Source of the DNA: Gammaproteobacteria bacterium
Lineage (GTDB): Bacteria > Pseudomonadota > Gammaproteobacteria > Methylococcales > Methylomonadaceae
DNA: 64,000 nucleotides
NCBI GenBank assembly: GCA_018830325.1
Contig: JAHJSQ010000028.1
Location: 17,737-81,736 of the forward strand
Direction of reading: 5' to 3'
The translations under genes and the position numbers were made by a program. Of the stretch, positions 43,001 through 51,471 are shown one piece after another; position 1 is the first letter of the stretch, and every line of letters starts with the position of its first letter. The notes beneath the pieces were generated by a model, which searched no databases, was not told the origin of the DNA, and saw nothing but the letters and a program-made list of their open reading frames with translations.

Positions 43001-43475
43001 TGACGAAGCGATGCTAAAACCTGAAACCCAAGATCTTGCCGCTTTTGTCGACGGCATCGATAACGTCTATGAAACGCAACAACGGGTGGCTCTAATTTAT
43101 TTTCAGGACGGCACGATAAACGATGCCTGCCCACCTCTTAAAGCCCTATTACATGTCATGGCTTATGGACACTTTGAAGGCAAAACTATCGACAACTCGG
43201 CGATTCGAGATTTATTTACACGAGAATCGCTACTGGCTAGCGATTGGTATCGTGAGCGACTCTCCATCAAGCACCAGCGTGATTTGGCCTTATGGCAACG
43301 TCATCGCGACATAATTACAGAACGCTTAAACGAAACAGAAAACAGCGATTCATCCGAATATTCGAAACTGGAAGTGAAGCTTGAGAAAACTGAAGCCATG
43401 CTTGCCGAATTAAGCCAATCGGGTTATTCGGAAAGTTTAATCGGCACATTAGGCGCAGACTGGGTGCATCACTGA
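40026..43475 (+). CDS. PPi-type phosphoenolpyruvate carboxykinase (candidate)
   Basis: A 1149-aa protein resembling the PPi-dependent PEPCK family (EC 4.1.1.38), which interconverts oxaloacetate/PPi and PEP/phosphate and is about 1100 residues long, unlike the ~530-600-aa ATP/GTP enzymes. Typical blocks: FFAPGGLVANLDFVESIFGNAGDPFLPEND (about 223-252), CRNMQGVVVTLIADNYFGYSK (about 317-337), VSGGGKSEISKS (about 486-497), and TGAGSEGALTKGPFNAL. A helical tail with KLEVKLEKTEAMLAEL closes it. Start: ATG 40026 with GGAG seven bases ahead is better than the TTG at 40011. No neighbour shares its pathway. Identification is from family memory and would need a database match. Confidence 0.72.
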   Translation: MILSAAPIQNSPSSTEEHEGLQHINLKLAALNQPTCEAEGDRQYLKIADSLLKNYSQQRRLLANYRCPADQRIQDFLNAYLLENNVDVSVQLPGETFILERKGQARELSLPYHHNEFHSAYVDSYRVLQGVLHNPQNDRRTTKGVFHIVAGGLPVPGDKSEVPVNAYAALLQHALTPPSDLLRLPFTSLQNKPATLWISLLLRPIVRPAIEPISPVKTMETRFFAPGGLVANLDFVESIFGNAGDPFLPENDAALDIEHWTGHTGCIILAPHLVHCRKKDIGLPHYDDASERQRKDGMFWQHEDELYNDGKPFKLVCRNMQGVVVTLIADNYFGYSKKEIKSQISYSANLFGDCEEEHAGGALAFPRMNLGDIYLPHGSDLDRRYSFDKLCEQLSPMIDRKNEGYAVDNNFPEIIYIPAAAEINVQQQQISWLQNGRPQSLKLLAKHTYIYPNGFKVHMERHPHAPSWRLVGTLAEGTFCHKPSTVSGGGKSEISKSIAGAVISGTIFVEDFEKDMDIVESIFKHDYSTRFRDPDRHGSDQRNLLSNQRTLGSVIKLLTPSFTDYSDAYNEWLEQIPQHIWAIVLIIKRFYHEEWGDDWRDHFSVDVVNSYPGNELKYQGRKLIASYLRVGFDSNGAWRVFKLRQDFIASAKVQMEDDISASTVVPSKRLTGLDPDYRNPSVKLVDNCEQSFFQRPDDAIHRGSDLQTERDLSGGNNFISNFQPLTTQDARDLIEDIIHFEEFSEPMCKLIERAAEGQEDEFFVSSAHPRLVDGKPSQNVRYLQVRPDIADPRMRYIAEISTRLARGLNADQAVHFPVNAVLPGRRNNPQDLAAGIRPLAVYNPIHYQELPELFMDFVCSLTGKSPSTTGAGSEGALTKGPFNALSTTADLNTALVSFILCGYDGFSTAAGYIGTQRRIDHDISLLIPEIWSRLPVAERDARYLIENGHLEKLEDFEYEGRTVYASRLGYRITERFVHTNFGKVFDYPTAVFDEAMLKPETQDLAAFVDGIDNVYETQQRVALIYFQDGTINDACPPLKALLHVMAYGHFEGKTIDNSAIRDLFTRESLLASDWYRERLSIKHQRDLALWQRHRDIITERLNETENSDSSEYSKLEVKLEKTEAMLAELSQSGYSESLIGTLGADWVHH

Positions 43476-43884
43476 GTTTCAGTTCTTGGAGTTTAATTGT
43501 ACTCCCTTTATACTCAAAAAATAGCTAACTTTGTTAAGGTATGGTGTGTGGCTAGAGAGGATGTCGGCAGCAGGGATCACTGCCGTCAAGCCCCCATGGA
43601 TGAGTTTACCCAGCATCTAAATTCCATAGGTCATTGGCAATGATTTAAAATCATGGCAAATTTAGGTGATGGGTTCACGGCGTTCCTCGATAGACACATC
43701 CCATACCTTTTATTCTTAGACGGTTTTTCGATCAAAAGGGAGCATCTGAGCGAAAAAACGTTTACATTTAGGGGCGTGGGGTTCTTCGAAAGGCAACTCC
43801 GTCGCCATAAACTTAGGGCGAACGATTTTTCAGCATGAATGGAGTAAGCATATCCATCATTCTGCATTAAAGAGAGGAAGGTTT
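43476..43884. other. Intergenic region with a repeat remnant
   Basis: A weak terminator-like hairpin (GGAGT ... ACTCC then CTTTA) follows the PEPCK-like gene at about 43489-43512. At 43555-43615 is a repeat (GAGGATGTCGGCAGCAGGG ... TGCCGTCAAGCCCCCATGGATGAG) also present at 53825-54030. No gene found. Confidence 0.45.
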
Positions 43885-44151
43885 ATGATTGGCACTATTG
43901 TCGCGTTAGCAATTGCCTATTGGTATTATCGAGACGCCGAAGCTAAGGGTCGCAATCCTTTAAAAACGGCAGGTTTGGGCTTTTTGTTCTATTTGATACC
44001 TGCCGTTTTGTGGACTTGGTTGGTAACACCGAGTCTTCGCGATGCCGCTACTCATAACCCCACAGGCTTATATGTTTTCGTATATAGCTACACCTACATA
44101 TTGGTCGGAATTGCTTGTGCCGCTTGGGTAAAATGGAAGCATTTCAATTAA
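43885..44151 (+). CDS. Small membrane protein of unknown function
   Basis: An 88-aa protein with three predicted membrane helices (about 2-16, 30-48 and 62-84) and the polar loop RDAEAKGRNPLKTAG. The sequence AYWYYRDAEAKGRNPLKTAGLGFLFYLIPAVLWTW resembles small uncharacterised membrane proteins common in gammaproteobacteria. The ATG is preceded by AGAGAGGAAGG, a strong ribosome site, which supports it as real. No functional prediction is possible and it is not in an operon. Confidence 0.75.
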   Translation: MIGTIVALAIAYWYYRDAEAKGRNPLKTAGLGFLFYLIPAVLWTWLVTPSLRDAATHNPTGLYVFVYSYTYILVGIACAAWVKWKHFN

Positions 44152-44321
44152 AAATAATTGATATTTCCTTGCATGATTAAACGACACATCTTAAGCATGA
44201 GTCAAGCCTTTACTCTACGGTGACCAAAACTCGGCACCGAAGTTCCTGTCTGAGGACCCGGCACCGAATTCGACCAGCTAAGGGTATAAGACACCCGACT
44301 CAAAATCCGCATCAAACAAAA

Positions 44322-45047
44322 ATGATCAAACCCAAGTTACTCGCTAAATTAATCGATGAATTAAACGGCATCGTACCGGAAGCCGATCATTTCAATCTCT
44401 TCGAACTGCACGGATTTTTTTATGCAATGGCCATCACACCTCCATCGATCCTACCCGAACAATGGGAAAACTCCCTTTTTTACCATCGTACGCCCGATTT
44501 CGAGCTGAAGCACATCGAAAACCTAATGTCGGCTGCATTCGATGTATACGACGCTTACGTACAATTGCGAGTCTCAGGGCAACTTAAGTTTCCATTCGAT
44601 ATTGAAAATCTCAAAGGAAAACAATTCGATTGGGTCCAACAGTGGTGTATCGGTTTTTGGACCGGATTAGCGCTCTGCAAGGAGTTTTGGTTAGGCGATG
44701 AAGGCGATACCGCTAATGCCGACGCTTATTGGGACGATATTGCACGAAACGCGCGCCTGTTTGAAGTGTTGATCACCCGCGATTTTTCAAAGTTTCCGAA
44801 TATCGAACAAACCAAAGCTCAAATCATCGAGGAAGGCATAGAACCGACCGATGACCATCTATTTGCCAGACTGTTCGAAATGCTCCCCTTCTCGGTTGAA
44901 AACTTGCAGCATGTCATCGATGACATAGAAGCCGAATTAGAGGAGAAAAAAACGTTGGGGCAGCCCTCCTCTAAACCGAAAATCGGCCGCAACGCCCCTT
45001 GTCCGTGCGGCAGCGGCAAAAAACTCAAGAATTGTTGCTTGTCTTGA
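44322..45047 (+). CDS. YecA/UPF0149 family protein with SEC-C zinc motif
   Basis: A 241-aa protein starting MIKPKLLAKLIDELNGIVPE. Residues about 10-200 are UPF0149-like (FNLFELHGFFYAMAITPPSILPEQWENSLF, FDWVQQWCIGFWTGLALCKEFW, DHLFARLFEMLPFSVENLQHVIDD), and the last 22 residues are a SEC-C zinc motif (IGRNAPCPCGSGKKLKNCC) like that at the end of SecA. Such YecA-type proteins have been linked to the ribosome or Sec machinery, but the role is not clear. The frame opens further upstream (44220) with a non-conserved, basic extension; start 44322 matches the family's N-terminus. Confidence 0.85.
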   Translation: MIKPKLLAKLIDELNGIVPEADHFNLFELHGFFYAMAITPPSILPEQWENSLFYHRTPDFELKHIENLMSAAFDVYDAYVQLRVSGQLKFPFDIENLKGKQFDWVQQWCIGFWTGLALCKEFWLGDEGDTANADAYWDDIARNARLFEVLITRDFSKFPNIEQTKAQIIEEGIEPTDDHLFARLFEMLPFSVENLQHVIDDIEAELEEKKTLGQPSSKPKIGRNAPCPCGSGKKLKNCCLS

Positions 45048-45106
45048 AACGGAACCTTCCGCCAGAGTTAAACCTAATTACTACTCGCAACAAGCATCCA
45101 AAAAAG

Positions 45107-45575
45107 GCAAAAAAGGGGTCAGGTTAGATTAATAATCTAACCTGACCCTGAGGTATCCCCACGAAATAGCCAAATAAAACAATTTACTATGGCTGAAAAT
45201 TGATAGATATATTGATTTTTTTCATCGTTCCTACGCTCTGCGCTCATCGTTATACACAAATATCGGTACACTTGCTAAACAAAGGTCATCGTATACCTGG
45301 GAACGGTGTTGTTTGATAAATCTGCGGATATTGAACATCAGTGGCTTCGAAATCGCGATCTGGGGATCGCTCCCACAGAACATTCGGCCCCCCTTGTGGG
45401 GAGCGACGCCTTCGTCGCGATTTCGAAGCCGGGTACGTTAATCAACAATAAAGGGTATCTAGGTCACATTCGCCAAGCTGGCAAGACGGTATCTACGACT
45501 TATGTATAACGGCGAGCGCAGAGCATGGGAACGAGCGTTTTGTGGGGATACCTCTGACCCCTTTTTCTTTTTTGA
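45107..45575. repeat. Nested repeat block with three levels
   Basis: Outer ends: GGGGTCAG...AGGTATCCCCAC (left, containing the palindrome GGTTAGATT/AATCTAACC at 45123-45142) and GTGGGGATACCTCTGACCCC (right, about 45541-45567). Inside, ATCGTTCCTACGCTCTGCG and CGCAGAGCATGGGAACG are the arms of the hairpin element seen at 35339. Inside that, 45243-45516 has CTCATCGTTATACA/TATGTATAACGGCGAG ends. An open frame at 45306-45509 is only a by-product. Confidence 0.8.
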
Positions 45576-45699
45576 ATTTAAACACTGTCGCATACACTGC
45601 TGGTTGACAAAAAAAGATCGAGCAGTACATTAGCTCATGAAGTAACGGCTTTGACTGTTCTTATCGATTGTAATTACTTACACTATTAACTGATTCCAA

Positions 45700-46977
45700 A
45701 TGCCATCTTCATTAAAAAAAAATCACCAGGCTACAGCGGAAATTTCGCGGCAAAAATTAATCGCAGACTACATTCGTGTCCGCAATATCAGTCTTCAAAT
45801 TTGTGCGCCGTTAATGGCCGATGATTATCAAATTCAAAGCGGCATTGAGATTAGTCCGCCAAAATGGCATTTAGCTCATGTGACCTGGTTCTTTGAAACC
45901 TTTCTATTGGAAGCATTCGAGTCGGAATATCGCCCTATCGACCCCCAATACTCTTATTTATTTAACTCTTATTATCAAACGGTTGGCGCTATGCATGCCC
46001 GGGCGAAACGCGGCTTATTGTCACGTCCGACGATTGAACAAGTGTTTCATTACCGTTCTGAAATTGATAAGCGCATCGTTGATTTTATAGACAACCTCGA
46101 CGAATCCCAGTGGAAACAAGCTGCTTTTCGTCTAACTCTGGGCTTACACCACGAACAGCAGCACCAGGAATTGCTGTTCATGGATATCAAGCACAACTTT
46201 TGGAGCAATCCCTTAAAGCCCAGTTATCTGGAGCGCTCCCAACCGGCAATGAAAATGACCGGAAAATTGGATTGGGAGGAAAGGCCAGGCGGCGTGGTAC
46301 AGATCGGAACGAATAATGATGATGGCTTTACCTTTGATAACGAGAAGCCTCGTCACCAAGTTTGGTTAGAACCGCACCGTTTAAGTTCTCGACTGATCAC
46401 AAACAACGAATTTCTCGACTTCATGGAAGACGGAGGCTACTCCAAATCTGAGTTGTGGTTATCCGATGGCTGGAGCCACATCCAGAATACCCAATGGAAA
46501 TCTCCGCTTTATTGGGAAAACCATGATGGTTTATGGCTTGAATTTACCCTTCATGGACTTGAGACTATGAACCCGTCCGCCCCTGTTTCTCATATCAGTT
46601 ATTACGAAGCAGACGCATATGCACGATGGGCAGGCAAACGGCTGCCATCGGAAGCCGAAATTGAAACAAAGTTGCTGGAAATACCTGTAACTGGCCATTT
46701 TAGTGAAAGCGGCATTTTTCACCCGCAAGCAGGCAAAGGTCAATTTTACGGTTCGTTATGGGAGTGGACCGCATCCCCCTATCTGGCTTATCCTCGCTTT
46801 AAACCGCTCGAAGGCAGCATGGGTGAATACAACGGTAAATTCATGTGCAACCAATGGGTCTTGCGAGGTGGATCCTGTGTTACACCAGAAGATCATATCC
46901 GTCCAACATATCGCAATTTTTTCTACCCACATGATCGCTGGCAATTTTCCGGCATCCGTTTAGCGGACGACCTATGA
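45700..46977 (+). CDS. egtB: Ergothioneine biosynthesis protein EgtB (iron-dependent sulfoxide synthase)
   Basis: A 425-aa EgtB. The N-terminal DinB-like four-helix domain supplies the iron ligands: HLAH with His60 (about residues 57-60) and HEQQHQE (HX3HXE, about 151-157). The C-terminal FGE-sulfatase-like domain shows NEFLDFMEDGGY, HISYYEADAYARWAGKRLPSEAEIE, LWEWTASPY and VLRGGSCVT ... RPTYRNFFYPHDRWQFSGIRLA. EgtB joins gamma-glutamyl-cysteine or cysteine to hercynine with O2. It overlaps egtD by four bases (ATGA), giving a two-gene pathway. Ergothioneine is a thiol-type antioxidant. Confidence 0.95.
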   Translation: MPSSLKKNHQATAEISRQKLIADYIRVRNISLQICAPLMADDYQIQSGIEISPPKWHLAHVTWFFETFLLEAFESEYRPIDPQYSYLFNSYYQTVGAMHARAKRGLLSRPTIEQVFHYRSEIDKRIVDFIDNLDESQWKQAAFRLTLGLHHEQQHQELLFMDIKHNFWSNPLKPSYLERSQPAMKMTGKLDWEERPGGVVQIGTNNDDGFTFDNEKPRHQVWLEPHRLSSRLITNNEFLDFMEDGGYSKSELWLSDGWSHIQNTQWKSPLYWENHDGLWLEFTLHGLETMNPSAPVSHISYYEADAYARWAGKRLPSEAEIETKLLEIPVTGHFSESGIFHPQAGKGQFYGSLWEWTASPYLAYPRFKPLEGSMGEYNGKFMCNQWVLRGGSCVTPEDHIRPTYRNFFYPHDRWQFSGIRLADDL

Positions 46978-47939
46978 ATATATTAAGCCAAAAAGTTAGT
47001 TTCCACGATTTTGAACCCGAACAGGAAACCTTTCGTGAAGCAGTTCTTAAAGGCCTATCCCGCAGACAAAAACAAATACCGCCTAAGTTTTTTTATGATG
47101 AAATCGGATCTCAATTGTTTGAAGCAATCCTGGAACAGCCGGAATATTACATCCCTAATGTTGAACGTGACTTGTTAACAACTTACGCGGATGAAATTAG
47201 CCGTCTTATTGAGCCGGGATCGGTATTGATCGAACCCGGAAGCGGAAGTTGCGAGAAAGTACAATTACTGCTGGAAAGTCTGCTTCCTTCCGCCTATGTA
47301 CCGATGGATATTTCCCGTGAGTTTCTCAAGCAATCGGCCTACGGTTTAAGTCATAAGTATCCCTGGTTACCGATTTATCCTGCCTGCCTCGATTTTACTC
47401 AACGGATGCTATTACCTCATGGTATTCCGCATGGCAGGCGTGTCGTATTCATTCCGGGATCTAGTTTGGGTAATTTTGACCCGCTAGAAGTTCAGCATTT
47501 TCTGACCGGTATACACCGGCTAACCGGCAATGGTGGTGGTTTACTTGTCGGGCTTGATCGCAAAAAGGATCCATCGGTCTTGAATGCTGCCTACAACGAT
47601 GCTGCCGGCATCACCGCAGAATTCAATCTCAATCTGCTCACCCGTATCAATAATAAACTGGACGGTAACTTTGACTTCAACCGCTTCGAACATCGTGCTT
47701 ATTACAACGATCAGCGAGGTCGTATTGAAATGCACCTGGTCAGTAGCGAAGATCAGCAGGTTAGTATTTCAGGCCAAGACTTCCGCTTCATAAACGGCGA
47801 ATACATTCATACCGAGAATTCCTACAAATACAGTCCTGATGAATTCATTACCCTGGCTAATGCCAGCGGTTTCAGATTGATCAAAACATGGTCTGATAAC
47901 CAGCATCTTTTCAGTGTTTACTTTCTTGAAGCCGTTTAA
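46974..47939 (+). CDS. egtD: L-histidine N-alpha-methyltransferase EgtD
   Basis: A 321-aa SAM-dependent methyltransferase: the family motif IPPKFFYDEIGSQLFEAI (about 35-52), the SAM site LIEPGSGSCEKVQLLLESL (about 85-103), and FIPGSSLGNFDP and GGLLVGLDRKKDP. It makes hercynine by trimethylating histidine, the first step of ergothioneine synthesis, and its product feeds EgtB, encoded directly upstream with a four-base overlap. Length is typical. No egtA/egtC/egtE-type genes are in the window; the C-S lyase must be elsewhere. Confidence 0.95.
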   Translation: MNILSQKVSFHDFEPEQETFREAVLKGLSRRQKQIPPKFFYDEIGSQLFEAILEQPEYYIPNVERDLLTTYADEISRLIEPGSVLIEPGSGSCEKVQLLLESLLPSAYVPMDISREFLKQSAYGLSHKYPWLPIYPACLDFTQRMLLPHGIPHGRRVVFIPGSSLGNFDPLEVQHFLTGIHRLTGNGGGLLVGLDRKKDPSVLNAAYNDAAGITAEFNLNLLTRINNKLDGNFDFNRFEHRAYYNDQRGRIEMHLVSSEDQQVSISGQDFRFINGEYIHTENSYKYSPDEFITLANASGFRLIKTWSDNQHLFSVYFLEAV

Positions 47940-47974
47940 AAACCTAATAAATAAACACAACAAGGAGCAAAATC

Positions 47975-48256
47975 ATGAAAGCTATCTGGAACGATGTCAT
48001 CATTGCCGAAAGCGATGACACAGTAATGGTCGAGGGCAATCATTATTTTCCTGCCGATTCGGTCAAAGCCCAATTCCTAAAAGAAAGTAGCACGAACACC
48101 TTCTGTGCATGGAAAGGTAAAGCCAGCTATTACGATCTCTGCGTAAACGATGCGATTAATCGCGACGCTGCCTGGTTTTATCCCGATCCAAAACCGGAAG
48201 CGTTAAACATTAAAAACCACGTCGCTTTCTGGCGAGGAGTAGAAGTTATTCAATAA
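47975..48256 (+). CDS. DUF427 protein
   Basis: A 93-aa DUF427 domain protein (AIWNDVIIAESDDTVMVEGNHYFPADSVK, TFCAWKGKASYYDL, AAWFYPDPKPEALNIKNHVAFWRGVEV), a compact beta-fold of unknown function. It starts 35 bp after egtD behind AAGGAG and is on the same strand, so likely co-transcribed with egtBD. A role in the thiol pathway is only suggested by position. Confidence 0.9.
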   Translation: MKAIWNDVIIAESDDTVMVEGNHYFPADSVKAQFLKESSTNTFCAWKGKASYYDLCVNDAINRDAAWFYPDPKPEALNIKNHVAFWRGVEVIQ

Positions 48257-48261
48257 TAAAG

Positions 48262-48760
48262 GTAATTATTCGCCCCCTATCGTTCCCACGCTCCGGCGCT
48301 CGTCTTTATACATGAGTATAAATATATCTATACCTTTCGCACTTCAAATTTCGGCAGTGCTAGAGGAGGCGCCTGGGTGTTCGACAAAGGCTTTGCCAGC
48401 ATGGAGCTGGCATAGAGCCTACATGGACGTATTCACGGCGTCCTTTGGCGGACACCCAGGCGCCGAATTTTGATCTACGACGGGTATAATTGTGCAAAAA
48501 GTAGCGACCGAGCGCTAAATGGTTGTGTTGCCCGGAAATGCTATTGGTGTTTAAGCGTTACTGGCTTCGATAGTCGCGACGAAGGCGGGGCTCCCACAGA
48601 GAGCGGCGGACGCTCTGTGGGAGCGATCCCCTGATCGCGATCTCGAGGTCGAAAGCGTTAAGTAACAATAAATGGTATCGAGGTCTAATGGGTTAAGGTT
48701 GCAAAAGGGTTATTTTTGACTTATGTATAACGATGAGCGCCCCGGCGTGGGAACGATAAA
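48262..48760. repeat. Nested repeat block carrying the second ~160-bp repeat
   Basis: Outer hairpin arms ATCGTTCCCACGCTCCGG (48279-48296) and CCCCGGCGTGGGAACGAT; inner element 48299-48737 ends CTCGTCTTTATACAT and TATGTATAACGATGAG. Within that, 48329-48488 is the inverted copy of the repeat at 35121-35282, and 48590-48640 has CTCCCACAG ... CTGTGGGAG hairpins also present in the 45107 block. Confidence 0.82.
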
Positions 48761-48844
48761 AAAATGCGGAGAACGCTCTTCAAGATACGCCAGCTATTTT
48801 ATCGAAGCCTGTTTTTGCTTTTTGGGTATGCCCCCCTGCGGCGT

Positions 48845-51007
48845 TCAAAAAGTATATTGCGAAAGAGGTAAACTCCTTACCCGTTGCCCTGTCAATTTAA
48901 ACAGGGCATTACAGACCGCCGGGGCGATAGGCGGGGTGCCGGGTTCTCCGATACCGCCGAGCGGCTCGCCGCTGTTGATAATTTCGACTTCGACATCTGG
49001 CATTTGATCAGGCCGCAAGATCGGATAGTCGTGAAAATTGCTTTGCATCACGCGGCCTTTCTCGAAAGTTATTTCCTCGCTCCAAGCTGCCGACAAGCCG
49101 TAAACAATACCGCTTTCCATTTGCATTTTAACGATGGCCGGATTCACCGCGAAACCGCAATCGACCGCACACCAGACACGGACAACCTGGATCTCACCAT
49201 CGTCAAGCGCCACTTCGGCCACCTGTGCGACGATGCTACCGAACGATTCATGCAATGCAACGCCCATTGCATGTTTGATACCGTTTTCGTCTTGCCATGC
49301 CTCGGATTTCCAGTCTGCCATGCCGGCGGCGGTATCGAGCACTTTTTTGAATCGCGGTTGTTCGGTTAACAAGTTACGGCGAAATTCGACCGGGTCGGCA
49401 CCTGCCGCATGGGCCATTTCATCGATGAACGACTCTTTGAAGAAGGCGTTCTGCGAATTCCCGACCGAGCGCCAGTAGCCGATCGGCAACGGCTTAACCG
49501 GCACACTGACCACATCGGCGCGCTTATTCGGTATTCCATAAGGCTGATGCGGACCGCCTTCGAAGATGCTCTCGTCGATAGTAGGGTCTTTCAGAAACTC
49601 GGGATTGAGCCGGCCCGATGGCCCTTCGCCCGCCGTTGTAATTTGAATTGCGAGCGGATTACCTTGGGCATCAAAGCCAGCCCGGTATTTAGCTGCGGTC
49701 ATCGGGCGGTAATGGTCGTGTTGCGTATCTTCTTCGCGCGTCCAAATAACTTTGATCGGTCTGCCCAGATGTTTCTTGGCCAGCGTTACCGCCTGCGCCG
49801 TATAATCCATGATGAAGCGCCGTCCGAAACCGCCGCCGAGGAAAGGCGTGATCACTTCGATAGCATCCAATTTTAGGTCGGTAATTTCGGCTGCGACCTT
49901 GGCGACGAAATCGGCGCCTTGATTCGGCGCCCAAACCTTGCAATGATCCTTCGTAACCAGTGCGGTGCAGTTCATCGGCTCCATCGTTTGATGCGCAAGA
50001 AACGGCGCATGATAGACCGCCTCGATAGTGTTGGCCGCTTCGGACAAGGCTTTTCCTGCATCGCCGATATCTTCGACCCTGACTCCCGATTCGTTCAACG
50101 CGGCTTTAAGTTTTTCCAAATACGATTTCGATGAGAAATCGGCATTATCGCCTTCATCGAAAGTCACCGGTAATTGTTCTAAAGCCTTTTTGGCTCGCCA
50201 ATATTGATCGGCAATCACGGCGACACCGTTCGGTATCTCCTCGACCGCAACGACGCCTGGCATTTTGAGCACTGCGTCTTGGTCGTAGGATTGGACCGAA
50301 CCGCCGAATACCGGCGATTGTTTGACCGCGGCATACAGCAGTCCATCAGCCTTGATATCGATACCGAACTCGGCTTCTCCGGTGGCTTTAACCCGATTAT
50401 CGGTTCGCTTGACCGGTTTACCGATCAGCCGGAAAGAAGCATCGTCTTTTAACGGCACGTCTGCGGGTATATCCAGTTTAGCCGCCAAGGGCGCCAATTC
50501 GCCGTATGTCAATTTTTTTCCGCTCTCGCGATGAATAACGACGCCCGGCTCTGTCGTACATTCGCCGGGAGCTACGCTCCAGGTGCCTGCGGCGGCTTCG
50601 ATCAGCATCGCCCGAGCGGTCGCACCGGCTTTTCGCATGGTCATATAAGACGAACGTACGCTGAAACTGCCGCCGGTAAAGCGCGTCGTATTGTTGAACA
50701 TGATTCGGTATTCCGGCCCATGCGGTGCCTGCACGACCTTGAGCATCGCCATGTCGGCATCCAGCTCTTCGGCCATGATGGCCGGTATCGAGGTGTAGGT
50801 CCCCTGCCCCATTTCGATGAAAGGATTTTGAAAAGTCACGACGCCATTTTCATCGATTCCGATGAAGGCATTGATCACGCCTTCGCCTTGTTCGTCAACC
50901 TTGGCGCAACCGGGCAAGGATATCCCTAACACGAATACGCCGGCACCGGCCGCGGCGGCCCCGAGAAATTGCCGGCGCGTCATCGACAGATTCGATAAAG
51001 TGCTCAT
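48845..51007 (-). CDS. Molybdopterin-binding subunit of aldehyde/isoquinoline-type hydroxylase
   Basis: A 720-aa large subunit of the xanthine dehydrogenase family (IorB-like, single polypeptide Mo subunit). A Tat signal lies at the N-terminus (MTRRQFLGAAAAGAGVFVLG, about 9-28, followed by a Cys in LPGCAK that could be lipidated). Cofactor and catalytic landmarks: NPFIEMGQGTYTSIPAIMAEELD, TPFLGGGFGRRFIMDY, and near the end LGGIGEPGTPPIAPAVCNAL with the catalytic Glu. Start 51007 overlaps the 2Fe-2S gene's stop by ATGA; 51079 is out of line with its Tat motif. Substrate unknown; aldehydes or N-heterocycles are typical. Export to the periplasm is predicted. Confidence 0.9.
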   Translation of the reverse strand: MSTLSNLSMTRRQFLGAAAAGAGVFVLGISLPGCAKVDEQGEGVINAFIGIDENGVVTFQNPFIEMGQGTYTSIPAIMAEELDADMAMLKVVQAPHGPEYRIMFNNTTRFTGGSFSVRSSYMTMRKAGATARAMLIEAAAGTWSVAPGECTTEPGVVIHRESGKKLTYGELAPLAAKLDIPADVPLKDDASFRLIGKPVKRTDNRVKATGEAEFGIDIKADGLLYAAVKQSPVFGGSVQSYDQDAVLKMPGVVAVEEIPNGVAVIADQYWRAKKALEQLPVTFDEGDNADFSSKSYLEKLKAALNESGVRVEDIGDAGKALSEAANTIEAVYHAPFLAHQTMEPMNCTALVTKDHCKVWAPNQGADFVAKVAAEITDLKLDAIEVITPFLGGGFGRRFIMDYTAQAVTLAKKHLGRPIKVIWTREEDTQHDHYRPMTAAKYRAGFDAQGNPLAIQITTAGEGPSGRLNPEFLKDPTIDESIFEGGPHQPYGIPNKRADVVSVPVKPLPIGYWRSVGNSQNAFFKESFIDEMAHAAGADPVEFRRNLLTEQPRFKKVLDTAAGMADWKSEAWQDENGIKHAMGVALHESFGSIVAQVAEVALDDGEIQVVRVWCAVDCGFAVNPAIVKMQMESGIVYGLSAAWSEEITFEKGRVMQSNFHDYPILRPDQMPDVEVEIINSGEPLGGIGEPGTPPIAPAVCNALFKLTGQRVRSLPLSQYTF

Positions 51008-51468
51008 GACTGCTCTCCTTGATGTTGCGCCGCTTGTTTGACCGCTTCGAATATTTGCAGATAGGTTCCGCAACGGCAAAAGTTAGTCATTTTGGCTTTG
51101 ATTTCGTCGTCGCTCGGATTCGGATTTTCCCACAGCAAGGCTGCAGCCGCCATGATTTGACCGGGCTGGCAGTATCCGCATTGTGATACATCTTTGTCGA
51201 TCCAGGCTTGTTGCACCGGATGCAGTCCTTCTTCCGACGCTAATCCTTCGATTGTCGTGATTGCTTTATCTTTGGCCGCACCGAACGGCATCATGCAAGA
51301 TCGCACCAGCTCACCATCGAGATGGATGGAACAGGCGCCGCACATCCCTATACCGCAACCGAATTTGGTTCCGGTTAAACCGGCAATATCGCGAATGGCC
51401 CACAGTAATGGCATATCGTCCTCGGCGTCCAACTCGTATTGCTTACCGTTTATCATCAAGGTCGTCAT
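51004..51468 (-). CDS. 2Fe-2S subunit of molybdenum hydroxylase (IorA-like)
   Basis: A 154-aa small subunit with two 2Fe-2S clusters: plant-type CGIGMCGACSIHLDGE (about 38-53) and the helical-domain cluster YCQPGQIM ... FCRCGTY (about 100-140). It passes electrons from the molybdopterin subunit encoded immediately downstream (four-base overlap). It has no Tat signal of its own and is probably exported as a complex with its partner. Follows the MobA-like gene by three bases. Confidence 0.93.
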   Translation of the reverse strand: MTTLMINGKQYELDAEDDMPLLWAIRDIAGLTGTKFGCGIGMCGACSIHLDGELVRSCMMPFGAAKDKAITTIEGLASEEGLHPVQQAWIDKDVSQCGYCQPGQIMAAAALLWENPNPSDDEIKAKMTNFCRCGTYLQIFEAVKQAAQHQGEQS

Positions 51469-51471
51469 CGT

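Noticed and set aside
45306..45509. 67-codon open frame
   Set aside because: It lies wholly within nested hairpin repeats and includes palindromic parts; no ribosome site.
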